In this document: one piece after another, positions 1 to 7,816 of the stretch
Position numbering within the stretch: position 1 is the stretch's first letter
Layout: each line of letters begins with the position of its first letter
Source: Bacteroidales bacterium
GTDB lineage: Bacteria > Bacteroidota > Bacteroidia > Bacteroidales > VadinHA17
Length of the DNA stretch: 34,955 nucleotides
Direction: 5' to 3'
NCBI GenBank assembly: GCA_025455395.1
Contig: JALOMO010000038.1
Location: 1 to 34,955, forward strand
Program-made: the position numbers and the translations under genes
Notes under the pieces: generated by a model
What the model was told of the DNA's origin: nothing
The model's database searches: none
The model's input: only the letters and a program-made list of their open reading frames with translations

Positions 1-355
1 TGCCGCCGCTGCCAGCCATGCTCAGAATGCCGGCACCAAGGACTTGTTCAGTGTCAAGGGTAACCCTGTCTTTCAGCCAGATCATGAATACCCACATGTA
101 AAGCGAGATGTAGTATGACCAGGCAGCTGTTTTCTGCAACATCCTCTTTGACAATTCATCCTCAGGAGGCTCACCCCTCTGTGCTCCTGTAAATCTCATA
201 TATGCGAAATACAACCCGAAACCAACCAATACGATGATTATACCAAAGGTTAATACCTCGGGACCGGTAATGGATTTCTCCACTTTGAAGAACCAGAGTG
301 CTGTCGTTACAAGCACAATCAATGATACTACCAATGCAATTAACGCTCTTTTCAT
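1..355 (-). CDS. Partial small integral membrane protein, unknown function
   Basis: The gene reads leftward from ATG at 355-353 and runs off the window edge, so only about 118 residues are visible. The protein starts MKRALIALVV and has a first membrane segment at about residues 4-22. A second hydrophobic stretch (ITGPEVLTFGIIIVLVGFG) follows. After a charged loop with EPPEDELSKRM comes an aromatic membrane segment (AWSYYISLYMWVFMIW) and the start of a fourth hydrophobic stretch (LGAGILSMAGS). I do not recognise the family. Small four-helix proteins like this often sit next to a small HTH regulator in Bacteroidota, but the neighbour is outside the window. A TAnnTTTG promoter candidate lies just upstream. 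Confidence 0.75.
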   Translation of the reverse strand, partial: MKRALIALVVSLIVLVTTALWFFKVEKSITGPEVLTFGIIIVLVGFGLYFAYMRFTGAQRGEPPEDELSKRMLQKTAAWSYYISLYMWVFMIWLKDRVTLDTEQVLGAGILSMAGSGG

Positions 356-381
356 AATATATGTGTTAAATATTTCTAACA

Positions 382-414
382 CAAAGTTAGATTTAAATAA
401 CATTAATATCCAAA
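382..414 (-). promoter_or_regulatory. Bacteroidota-type promoter candidate for the leftmost membrane-protein gene
   Basis: On the minus strand TAACTTTG (389-382) matches the TAnnTTTG -7 element, and TTTG (414-411) lies 21 bases upstream, one or two more than usual. The implied leader before the ATG at 355 is about 20 bases. This is a sequence match only. Confidence 0.4.
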
Positions 415-451
415 TTTTTTTTAAGTTTTTTTTGAAATATTTTTTATTGAC

Positions 452-808
452 CTATTTCTGACCCGTGACACCGGGTTTTTGGAGCCTTATTTCAACAGGG
501 CTGAATGTTACAAGGCATCCCTTCGGAAGAGCATTCAATTCGGGTTCAATGATGGTATAGAAATTTTCAAGTTTCTCACGGGTGTCAACAATTTCTATCA
601 CCACCGGAAGCTTCTCTGTCAGTTCCCAGAATCGTGACGAGTGGATATGGCTGCTCAGACCATATCCCATCACTCCACGATGGACTGTCACACCTGACAG
701 TCCTTCTTCCCTTGCTTTATATACGATGGCCTCGTAGAGCAGTTTCGAGCCCAGACGGTCGGTCGAGCTGGCATAAACCTTCATGACGGCGTGATCCGGT
801 GTTTTCAT
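452..808 (-). CDS. DUF190 family protein
   Basis: 118 residues with the compact alpha/beta (PII-like ferredoxin fold) pattern of DUF190: KVYASSTDRLGSKLLYEAIV near the start, GVTVHRGVMGYG in the middle, then LPVVIEIVDTREKLENF. DUF190 genes are commonly found beside crcB, and here the gene starts 2 bases after the crcB stop, so the two are surely cotranscribed. The biochemical role of DUF190 is not established; a regulatory or accessory role in fluoride export is inferred from this linkage. The ATG at 808-806 gives the expected family length. Confidence 0.9.
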   Translation of the reverse strand: MKTPDHAVMKVYASSTDRLGSKLLYEAIVYKAREEGLSGVTVHRGVMGYGLSSHIHSSRFWELTEKLPVVIEIVDTREKLENFYTIIEPELNALPKGCLVTFSPVEIRLQKPGVTGQK

Positions 809-810
809 TA

Positions 811-1188
811 TCAGAGAATATTTGTAATAATATATCCTGCATAAACGGCTATAAAGCCCAGGAAGAGACTCAGTCCTGTATAGAGGAGCACCGCAAGCAA
901 TTGTCCGTTGTGGAGAAGCATGAGGTTCTCATTTGTAAATGTGGAGAATGTTGTGAATCCGCCACACAGGCCTACCATCAGAAACAGCCTCCATTCAGTT
1001 GAAAGGATCATGCTCTTTTCGGCAATGCCCGTTAAGAATCCTATTAAAAAGCTTCCTGCCACATTAACGATGAGAGTTCCAACCGGTACTGAGTAAAAAC
1101 TGATGCTCAGGTTAAGCAGGGAGACGAAATACCTGGCTATGCTCCCCAGGAAGCCTCCGGCACCTATAAGAAGAATATTCTTCAGCAT
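811..1188 (-). CDS. crcB: Fluoride channel CrcB/Fluc
   Basis: 125 residues, the normal length of a Fluc subunit, with four membrane helices. Family signatures are present: GGFLGSIARY (residues 11-20), GTLIVNVAGSF (37-47, with the conserved Asn42) and GGFTTFSTF (76-84, carrying the phenylalanines and polar track of the pore). Fluc proteins work as antiparallel dimers in the inner membrane and let fluoride leave the cell. A second crcB paralogue, which some bacteria need for a heterodimer, is not visible here. I searched the short upstream gap for a fluoride riboswitch and did not see one. The upstream pirin gene ends 63 bases before, so read-through from it is possible. Confidence 0.95.
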   Translation of the reverse strand: MLKNILLIGAGGFLGSIARYFVSLLNLSISFYSVPVGTLIVNVAGSFLIGFLTGIAEKSMILSTEWRLFLMVGLCGGFTTFSTFTNENLMLLHNGQLLAVLLYTGLSLFLGFIAVYAGYIITNIL

Positions 1189-1251
1189 TCAGGATCAATA
1201 AGCCCTAAAGATAATGGATAATCTCAAATATTGTCAGGTGGCAACTGTCAA

Positions 1252-2130
1252 TCAGTCATCAAGATGACCGAACTTTCCGCTGCTGACATCTTCAAAGGCC
1301 TGCTGTATCTCCGCCCTGGTATTCATAACAAACGGGCCGTGGGCAGCGATCGGTTCCCTGAGCGGCTCTCCGCTCATGATGAGAACAACACTCTTCTCCT
1401 TTGCCGTAATCTCAAATTGTTCGCCATCATTTCTGAAAAGCACAAAGTGGTCTGCCGGCACATTATCAGTAACGTTGACCTGTATCTCGCCCTCAATCAC
1501 AAGCAGCGCGGTATTATTTACTGACGGGAAACCGAATGACGCTTTCCCTCCCTGGTTGAGCTTAGCATTGATGAGTGAGACCGGCGAGAAGGTTGAAGCC
1601 GGTCCCTTTACACGCTCATAATCACCTGAAATAACTTCAATTATTCCTCCGTCATGCGGAAGAATGTATCTGCCCATCTGATCATTTGTGATGGGTTGGT
1701 ACTTGGGAGGGATCATCTTGAACCTTGAAGGAAGGTTGACCCAGAGCTGAACCATGTGGAAATCCCCTCCATTGCGTGCAAACTCCTTCTCATGATACTC
1801 CTTGTGAAGCAATCCGGATGAGGCTGTCATCCATTGCACATCTCCTTCACCAATAACACCACTGTTGCCAAAGCTGTCATGATGGGCGATCCTGCCGCTG
1901 TAGGCGATGGAGACAGTCTCAAAGCCCCTGTGAGGATGTACACCCACACCCCTGGGCCGGTCGGTAGGGGAAAAATAGTATTTAGAGTTGTAATCGAGCA
2001 TAAGGAACGGATCCATCCTCTGCATGGAAAGAGGGTGTACACCGGGAATGAAGTTGTGCACCCTGAAGCCGTCTCCGACAAAATGCACCGGAGGAGGAGG
2101 CAATATCTTTTCTATTGTCCTGGTTTTCAT
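1252..2130 (-). CDS. Pirin family cupin protein
   Basis: 292 residues with two cupin domains. The N-terminal cupin keeps the iron-binding set: HPHRGFET (His65, His67) and LLHKE (His109, Glu111), matching the His-x-His and His-x-Glu ligands of characterised pirins. The motif GDVQWMTASSGLLHKE (97-111 region) is typical. Bacterial pirins include quercetin 2,3-dioxygenases, but substrates differ widely and cannot be read from sequence. No signal peptide, so cytoplasmic. The start MKTRTIEKIL is chosen because the PPPPVHFVGDGF block begins at residue 11, as in relatives. It may be cotranscribed with crcB and DUF190 downstream, but the link is not strong. Confidence 0.92.
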   Translation of the reverse strand: MKTRTIEKILPPPPVHFVGDGFRVHNFIPGVHPLSMQRMDPFLMLDYNSKYYFSPTDRPRGVGVHPHRGFETVSIAYSGRIAHHDSFGNSGVIGEGDVQWMTASSGLLHKEYHEKEFARNGGDFHMVQLWVNLPSRFKMIPPKYQPITNDQMGRYILPHDGGIIEVISGDYERVKGPASTFSPVSLINAKLNQGGKASFGFPSVNNTALLVIEGEIQVNVTDNVPADHFVLFRNDGEQFEITAKEKSVVLIMSGEPLREPIAAHGPFVMNTRAEIQQAFEDVSSGKFGHLDD

Positions 2131-2192
2131 GTTGTACCTGTTTTAGAAGATAACAACATGTGTAACGGTTTTGTTTAAGGGAAAATCTACGG

Positions 2193-2930
2193 CTATCTTT
2201 TGCTGACAGCTTTGGAAAAATCATCTGCGTATCCGTGATGACCCGTAAAGATATATTGAACACCTTCAAGCTCCGTGATATTCTTCATTGACTCCCTGGC
2301 TTTTCGGGCACTTTTGTTGATGAAACGGGGAAAGGGTTCAATGTAACCATTGTAAAGGCTCAAAGCATCACCCGTAAACAGGTATTTATCGTTCACCAGG
2401 TAGCAGGTTGCTCCTGCGGTATGTCCGGGTGTCGGTATCGGTCTTATCCTGATTTCTCCGATGGTAAGGATCTCTTTGTTGAGAAGCTTGTACTCACTGG
2501 CATCAATCCTGTTTCCAAAGAATAGAAAACGACCTGTCTCCCCGTTGATCATCTGTACTTCGTCTTCATGCATGTATACAGTTGCATTTTTGAAAAGTTT
2601 CATTGCACCAGCATGATCACTGTCAGTATGCGTCAGAAGCAGTGTGGTCACATCATCAGGGTCAATTTCAAGTTTTTTGAGCTCTCCCCTGACAGCTGGT
2701 TTCTTTATACCGGCATCAATCGCAAGGTAGCTATTGCCATCTTTCACAAGGTACATGTTCACATATCTGTCCCTGACAGCAAAGACTTCATCTGTTATCC
2801 TCGATGTTTCAACCGGAGTCATTTTTCTCACAGATAAAAACATGAGTATCATGTAGAATCCCAATATTACTATTATTACGGCAGCGATAGCTCCGATGGT
2901 CCGGATGATGATTTTCCTGATGCTTTTCAT
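2193..2930 (-). CDS. Membrane-anchored metallo-beta-lactamase-fold hydrolase
   Basis: 245 residues. An N-terminal hydrophobic helix (about residues 8-32) probably anchors the enzyme outside or at the inner membrane. The MBL fold follows, with LLTHTDSDHAGAM (98-110), PTPGHTAGA (His170), YLFTGDAL (Asp188) and FTGHHGY (His231/232). The first metal motif reads H-T-D-S-D-H (101-106), so the second histidine of the usual HxHxDH is Asp103. This variant is familiar from a subset of MBL hydrolases and does not by itself suggest inactivity. The substrate is unknown; thioesters, lactones and phosphodiesters are all used in this superfamily. The gene stands alone 62 bases upstream of the pirin. Confidence 0.9.
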   Translation of the reverse strand: MKSIRKIIIRTIGAIAAVIIVILGFYMILMFLSVRKMTPVETSRITDEVFAVRDRYVNMYLVKDGNSYLAIDAGIKKPAVRGELKKLEIDPDDVTTLLLTHTDSDHAGAMKLFKNATVYMHEDEVQMINGETGRFLFFGNRIDASEYKLLNKEILTIGEIRIRPIPTPGHTAGATCYLVNDKYLFTGDALSLYNGYIEPFPRFINKSARKARESMKNITELEGVQYIFTGHHGYADDFSKAVSKR

Positions 2931-3292
2931 ATTAAGCTTTTTTCGTCATTTCCTGTATTCTCAGGCAGTTGAATCATGAAAGCACTAATTTACTGATTTA
3001 AATTCACATATAGGGAATGTCCTGGGCATAGAGTTTTGTACTGAATACCACTGGCAGGTTAAGCAAATAAACAGTGAAACTCTGCCTTAACTCTGAGTAA
3101 CTCTGTGTTAAAAAAGACGACTCCTGCAGCAACCCTTTTACCACAGAGGACACAGAGTTTTAAACTGAGTTACACTGTCAGTTTAGGCTAATAAATTGTG
3201 ATACTCCCCGATAAGCCGGGGCAGGCAGCCTTAACTCTGCATACCTCTGTTCTGGGGATAACCGGATGAAGATGAAACCAATTGAAAAAAAA
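2931..3292. other. Intergenic region with fragments of a dispersed repeat
   Basis: No convincing ORF. The stretch is the divergent space between the MBL gene and the tetR promoter. It contains repeated AACTCTG/CACAGAG words on both strands, with perfect 10-base inverted arms AACTCTGTGT (3099-3108) and ACACAGAGTT (3150-3159). A CCCCG-N6-CGGGG hairpin follows at about 3206-3221. Words of this type are common in intergenic spaces of Bacteroidota and look like a decayed non-coding repeat. Confidence 0.5.
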
Positions 3293-3324
3293 TTTGCTTG
3301 GTTCAAAAATAAAGTTTATCTTTG
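3293..3324 (+). promoter_or_regulatory. Promoter of the TetR/efflux operon
   Basis: TTTG at 3293-3296 and TATCTTTG at 3317-3324 with a 20-base spacer fit the Bacteroidota promoter consensus (TTTG, TAnnTTTG). Transcription would start near 3331, about 25 bases before the tetR ATG. Confidence 0.7.
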
Positions 3325-3338
3325 ACCAGCTGGTTAAA
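3321..3338. promoter_or_regulatory. Candidate TetR operator palindrome
   Basis: An 18-base palindrome, TTTGACCAGCTGGTTAAA, broken by a single mismatched pair (G4/T15) around a perfect 10-base core. It overlaps the -7 element and the probable transcription start of the operon, exactly where an autorepressing TetR protein would bind. Assignment to the TetR encoded 18 bases downstream is inference. Confidence 0.6.
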
Positions 3339-3355
3339 CCTTAAAGTTAATCCTG

Positions 3356-3991
3356 ATGGTTAAAACAAAAAATACAGATCTTCAGACCCAGGAGAGGATA
3401 TTTAAAGCCGCTACCGAAGTCTTCGAGGAAAAGGGGTTCGCTGCAGCACGAATGCAGGAGATAGCCGACCGTGCAGAAATAAACAAAGCCCTCCTTCATT
3501 ATTACTTCAGGTCGAAGGAACTGCTCTTTGAGGCTGTATTCCAGGTACTGCTCAAAAAGATGTTCGAAAAAATACTCTCCGTTTTCATGATGGATATCTC
3601 CTTCGAGAAAAAGATAAAACTCTATTACGAGGAACATATAAATATCCTTATCAAAAATCCAAACCTCCCCCTCTTTCTCCTGAATGAGATCTCTCATAAT
3701 CCCGAGCTGGTTCAGGGTATCCGAGAGACACTCCGCTACTCTGAGATGCGTGATGTCATTTATAAGCAACACTCCAGGGAACTCAGGAAATACGGCATCA
3801 AAAAAGGAGAGCTCCCGCAACTCATGGTGACAGTCGTATCCATGGCCATCTTTCCTTTTGCCGCACGCAATGTCATGAAGATGATGATGGAACAGCTTGG
3901 CGATAACAAGAGCTTCAACAATTTTATGCAGGCAAGAAAAGATTTTGCCTCAGACTTTGTAATTGCAGCATTAAAAAACCGGAAGAAATGA
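3356..3991 (+). CDS. TetR/AcrR family transcriptional regulator
   Basis: 211 residues. The N-terminal HTH is clear: RIFKAATEVFEEKGFAAARM then EIADRAEINKALLHYYFRSK (about residues 14-57), the standard TetR DNA-binding domain. The remaining helical part would bind a ligand, and it has a methionine-rich segment late on (NVMKMMMEQLG). The ATG at 3356 follows the promoter and palindrome directly. The stop codon overlaps the ATG of the TolC-like gene (ATGA), so the regulator is cotranscribed with the efflux genes and probably represses the whole operon until an exported compound binds. The layout resembles the E. coli cecR-ybhGFSR arrangement. Confidence 0.92.
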   Translation: MVKTKNTDLQTQERIFKAATEVFEEKGFAAARMQEIADRAEINKALLHYYFRSKELLFEAVFQVLLKKMFEKILSVFMMDISFEKKIKLYYEEHINILIKNPNLPLFLLNEISHNPELVQGIRETLRYSEMRDVIYKQHSRELRKYGIKKGELPQLMVTVVSMAIFPFAARNVMKMMMEQLGDNKSFNNFMQARKDFASDFVIAALKNRKK

Positions 3992-5271
3992 AAAAGGCAA
4001 TAGTGACCTGTTCTTTGCTGCTGACGTTCGCTGCCGCAGGCGGACAAGCGGTTGTTACGCTTTGGCAGTGCTATGACTCGGCAGCAGCAGCAACACCGCT
4101 TGCAAGAGAGCGGGATATCTATGCGGAGATATCCGCACTGCGCGATAAGAACCTCTCATCAGGCTACCTGCCCGGGGTGGACATTAACGGCAGCTACGCC
4201 TACTACTCTGACATTCCAGATGTCGAAGCAATCTACGGCAGCCTCCCGATACCTCCCGGCACTGCCCCTTCCATACCACATCAATTCTATAAAGCCACTC
4301 TGGACATCAGCCAGGTAATATGGGATGGTGGTGTGACACGCAACGCAAGAGCGGTGGAAGAGGTAATAGAGGAGCTTAACATGAAACAGAACGAGGCGGC
4401 GATCTACCGTCTGCATGATCAGGTAAACAGTTATTACTTCCCGATGCTTCTGGCCATGAGCCAGGCTGAAGTGACCACGGTTCTTCTTTCTGAGCTTGAT
4501 GCCCGGATAAAAGAGGCCTCGTCGGGTGTGAAGAACGGTGTCATCGCGCAGGTGACGGTTGATGTTCTTAATGCCGAAAAGATAAAGGCTGAACAGATGC
4601 TTCTGGAGATACGGCACCGTCATGATGCACTCAGAAAAGCGCTCGGGCAGATAACCGGCATGACCTTCGCTGAAGACGATTCTTTTCTTCTTCCAGAGCC
4701 TGCAATCACTGGAGAAGAGACAATTGACAATCCTGACATACGGCTGTTCGATGTGCGGATAAGGCAGCTCGACGCCAGTAAAGACCTTCTAAAGAGCCAA
4801 CGCATGCCGAGAGCTTTCGGTTTTGCACAGGCAGGCTACGGATTGCCTCCTGGCAACAACTTCTTCTCAGAGGTTCCTGATCCTTATTATTCGGTAGGGG
4901 TAGGCATCAAATGGACTATTTTCGACTGGAACAAGTCCAGCAACGAGCGTAAGTCGCTGACGCTTCAACAGCAGCTGCTTGATATAAACAAGAGTGCCAC
5001 TGAAGAGTCACTGCAGAGGGTGCTTACCGTGAAGATGGCTGAGATAGAAGCATTGCGTGAGGCTGCTGAACGAGATGAGGAGCTGATCATGATAAGACAG
5101 AAGATTGCTGCCGTATCAGCCTCACAGCTGCAGAACGGTACTATCACAGCCTCAGACTATCTGACCGAGCTTAACGGGGAGAAGCAGGCAGTCATAAGTG
5201 CAGCAATGAGAAAGATAAACATCTCAAGGGCTGAGGTCGAGTATATAAACATAACCGGAATAAATAAATAG
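3988..5271 (+). CDS. TolC-like outer membrane efflux protein
   Basis: 427 residues with an N-terminal signal-like segment (MKKAIVTCSLLLTFAAAGGQ) and two alpha-helical coiled-coil repeats typical of the OEP/TolC family. Each repeat has a beta segment, for example GVDINGSYAYYS and YYSVGVGIKWTIFDW, the latter being the classic W-x-[IL]-F-[DN] strand of the barrel. It would form the trimeric outer-membrane channel for the exporter encoded downstream. The start overlaps the tetR stop by four bases, and the HlyD-like gene begins six bases after its end. Length is a little short but normal for Bacteroidota members of efflux operons. Confidence 0.9.
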   Translation: MKKAIVTCSLLLTFAAAGGQAVVTLWQCYDSAAAATPLARERDIYAEISALRDKNLSSGYLPGVDINGSYAYYSDIPDVEAIYGSLPIPPGTAPSIPHQFYKATLDISQVIWDGGVTRNARAVEEVIEELNMKQNEAAIYRLHDQVNSYYFPMLLAMSQAEVTTVLLSELDARIKEASSGVKNGVIAQVTVDVLNAEKIKAEQMLLEIRHRHDALRKALGQITGMTFAEDDSFLLPEPAITGEETIDNPDIRLFDVRIRQLDASKDLLKSQRMPRAFGFAQAGYGLPPGNNFFSEVPDPYYSVGVGIKWTIFDWNKSSNERKSLTLQQQLLDINKSATEESLQRVLTVKMAEIEALREAAERDEELIMIRQKIAAVSASQLQNGTITASDYLTELNGEKQAVISAAMRKINISRAEVEYINITGINK

Positions 5272-5277
5272 AATAAT

Positions 5278-6162
5278 ATGAAGAAGTACATAATACCTGT
5301 AGCGTTACTTATGCTTCTCTCCGGCTGCGGACGGGGTGAGAGTGACGCTGATGCCTGGGGCACCTTTGAGGCTGATGATCTGATCATCTCTGCCGAGACC
5401 TCAGGCAGGATAGTGGCAATGAATGTCGATGAGGGAATGGATGTAAGTGGCGGCGCCGTCATCGCCGTCACCGACACCACCATGCTGGTTCTTCAGCGTG
5501 CCGAGCTGGCAGCGGTGACGGCGGCGGCGCAGGCGCGCCTGGCGGGCATAGCGGCGCAGGACGCGGTTATACGCCAGCAGATCGATAACCTTAATATCAA
5601 TATTGAGCGTACGCGCCGCATGCTCGCTGACGGCGCCGCCACACAGAAACAACTCGATGACCTGACAGGACAGCTTGAGGTCCTCAGGAAACAAGCCGAC
5701 ACCAACAGCACCCAGCGACGATCCGTTGCCGCGGAATTACAGGGCGTGGAAGCCAAACGCGCAATCCTTAACGAACAGATAACCCGCAGTACAGTAACAG
5801 CTCCCTTCGACGCAACAGTCATCGAGACCTACGCTTCTGCCTACGAACTAACAGCCGCCGGCAAACCCCTGGTGAAGCTTGCCAACCTTAAAACAATGGA
5901 ACTGAAGGTATGGGTAAGCGGCGCACAACTGGCCGATGTAAAGATCGGAGACACCTGTACAGCACGTATCGACGAAGGAGAAAAGGGATTCCGAACCTTC
6001 GCCGGCACAATAATCAGGGTGGCAGACAAGGCTGAGTTCACCCCTAAGATCATCCAGACAAAGGAAGAACGCGTGACACTTGTATACGCTGTTACAATCG
6101 AGGTGCCAAATGATGGCTCAATAAAATCAGGTATGCCCGGAGAAGCTATCTTCCAAAAATAA
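5278..6162 (+). CDS. HlyD-family periplasmic adaptor, lipoprotein
   Basis: 294 residues. The signal ends in a lipobox (MLLSGC, lipid cysteine at residue 17), so the adaptor is probably lipid-anchored. Domains in order: a first biotinyl-lipoyl half motif (ISAETSGRIVAMNVDEGMDV), a long coiled-coil hairpin rich in Ala/Gln/Arg (about residues 70-165), the second lipoyl half (STVTAPFDATVIETYASAYE) and a beta-barrel domain (ELKVWVSGAQLADVKIGD). It should bridge the ABC-2 transporter to the TolC-like channel, as in the YbhG/EmrA group. Its TAA stop overlaps the ATG of the first ATPase by one base. Confidence 0.92.
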   Translation: MKKYIIPVALLMLLSGCGRGESDADAWGTFEADDLIISAETSGRIVAMNVDEGMDVSGGAVIAVTDTTMLVLQRAELAAVTAAAQARLAGIAAQDAVIRQQIDNLNINIERTRRMLADGAATQKQLDDLTGQLEVLRKQADTNSTQRRSVAAELQGVEAKRAILNEQITRSTVTAPFDATVIETYASAYELTAAGKPLVKLANLKTMELKVWVSGAQLADVKIGDTCTARIDEGEKGFRTFAGTIIRVADKAEFTPKIIQTKEERVTLVYAVTIEVPNDGSIKSGMPGEAIFQK

Positions 6163-7073
6163 TGGCTGCAGCAGAGGCATATAATGTAACCCACCGCTTC
6201 GGCAATCTCACTGCCGTTGACAATGTCTCATTCAGCATCGGTGAAGGGGAGTTATTCGGATTTATCGGCCCTGACGGGTCAGGCAAGACAACCCTGTTCC
6301 GCATCGCCGCAACACTCGTCATTCCGTCAGACGGAAGAATGACTCTCTTCGGACTCGATACCGTCAGAGACTATAAGGAGCTTCGCAACCATATCGGTTA
6401 CATGCCCGGCAGATTCAGCCTTTACCAGGATCTGACCGTGCAGGAGAACCTCGACTTCTATGCCACGATCTTCGGCACAACGATAAAAGAAAACTATCAT
6501 CTGATCGAACCCATTTACAAGCAGATAGAACCGTTCAGAAAACGTCTTGCCGGAAAACTCTCGGGTGGGATGAAACAGAAGCTGGCACTCTCATGTGCTC
6601 TGATTCACAAACCGAAGATCCTTATCCTCGACGAACCTACCACCGGTGTCGACGCCGTCTCACGCACAGAGTTCTGGGAGATGCTGTCAGGTCTTAAAGC
6701 AGAAGGTATCACAATCATCGTCTCAACTCCCTACATGGATGAGGCATTACGCTGTGACCGCATCGCCCTGATCCAGTCAGGGAAAATCATGGGCATCGAT
6801 ACCCCTGATAACATCCGAAAATCATATACAAAGAGACTATACGCTGTCAGACATCCTGAAAAATACAAACTGCTCCTTGCCCTTCGCTCCTTGCCCCTTG
6901 CCTTAAGCTGCGAGCCCTTCGGTGACTCCGTCCACATAACGCTGCCCGAGGGCACCAGGCCTGATGATATTATAAGCATCCTGAACACCGCAGGACTTCC
7001 GGATGCCTCAATTACGGAGATCATTGCGGGCATCGAGGATGTCTTCCTTGAACTCATGAAACGGGAAAGCTGA
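6162..7073 (+). CDS. ABC transporter ATPase 1 (with degenerate Q- and H-loops)
   Basis: 303 residues. Walker A GPDGSGKT (36-43), signature LSGGMKQK (133-140) and Walker B ILILDEPTTGVD (Asp157, Glu158) are intact. The Q-loop glutamine is replaced by Gly83 (GYMPGRFSLY) and the switch histidine by Pro190 (VSTPYMDEA). The region after about residue 220 is a C-terminal extension as in DrrA-type ATPases. In E. coli YbhF the two ATPase halves are fused; here they are two adjacent genes. The stop TGA overlaps the next ATG by one base, so equal production of the two ATPases is likely. Confidence 0.93.
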   Translation: MAAAEAYNVTHRFGNLTAVDNVSFSIGEGELFGFIGPDGSGKTTLFRIAATLVIPSDGRMTLFGLDTVRDYKELRNHIGYMPGRFSLYQDLTVQENLDFYATIFGTTIKENYHLIEPIYKQIEPFRKRLAGKLSGGMKQKLALSCALIHKPKILILDEPTTGVDAVSRTEFWEMLSGLKAEGITIIVSTPYMDEALRCDRIALIQSGKIMGIDTPDNIRKSYTKRLYAVRHPEKYKLLLALRSLPLALSCEPFGDSVHITLPEGTRPDDIISILNTAGLPDASITEIIAGIEDVFLELMKRES

Positions 7074-7816
7074 TGAATGAACAGAAGGTCATAGAGGTTG
7101 ACAGCCTGGTCAAGAAGTTTGGCTCGTTCGTCGCTAACAACAACCTGACATTTGATGTCTATAAGGGTGAGATATTCGGCTTTCTAGGGGCCAACGGCGC
7201 CGGTAAAACAACTGCCATACGCATCCTCTGCGGACTTTCACGACCATCATCAGGCAAAGTGAAGGTGGCAGGTATCGACGCAGCACACAACCCGGAGGAG
7301 ATAAAGAAACGCATCGGCTATATGTCGCAACGATTCTCCCTGTATGAGGATCTTACTGTAAGTGAAAATATAGAACTCTACGGAGGTATTTACGGAATGC
7401 GGATGAAAGAGATACGCACCCGAACACCTGAACTCCTCTCCAGGCTCAATTTCACGGGCTATGCAGACACACTCATCAGATCACTGCCCCTGGGTCTGAG
7501 ACAGAAGCTGGCCTTTGCAGTTGCCGTGTTCCATGAGCCTGAGATAGTCTTCCTCGATGAACCTACCAGCGGCGTAGACCCTATTACACGCCGACAGTTC
7601 TGGGAGATGATATATGAGACTGCCGGCAATGGTATCACTGTCTTCGTTACCACACATTACATGGATGAAGCGGAATACTGCGACAGGGTGACTATTATGA
7701 ATGAGGGCAGAATTGTTGCTCTTGATACGCCTGCTGCACTCCGTCAGAAATACGGTACAGCATCGGTTGAAGAACTCTTTGTGAAAATCACAAGACCAAA
7801 AAAAGAGTCCGTATGA
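7073..7816 (+). CDS. ABC transporter ATPase 2 (with degenerate signature)
   Basis: 247 residues. Walker A GANGAGKT (39-46), Q-loop Gln86 (GYMSQRFSLY), Walker B IVFLDEPTSGVD (Asp162, Glu163) and switch His195 (TTHYMDEA) are all present. The signature reads LPLGLRQK (138-145) instead of LSGGQ-like. These features complement those of ATPase 1, so a heterodimer would have one consensus and one degenerate ATP site. It works with the two following ABC-2 permeases. The stop overlaps the next start as ATGA. Confidence 0.93.
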   Translation: MNEQKVIEVDSLVKKFGSFVANNNLTFDVYKGEIFGFLGANGAGKTTAIRILCGLSRPSSGKVKVAGIDAAHNPEEIKKRIGYMSQRFSLYEDLTVSENIELYGGIYGMRMKEIRTRTPELLSRLNFTGYADTLIRSLPLGLRQKLAFAVAVFHEPEIVFLDEPTSGVDPITRRQFWEMIYETAGNGITVFVTTHYMDEAEYCDRVTIMNEGRIVALDTPAALRQKYGTASVEELFVKITRPKKESV

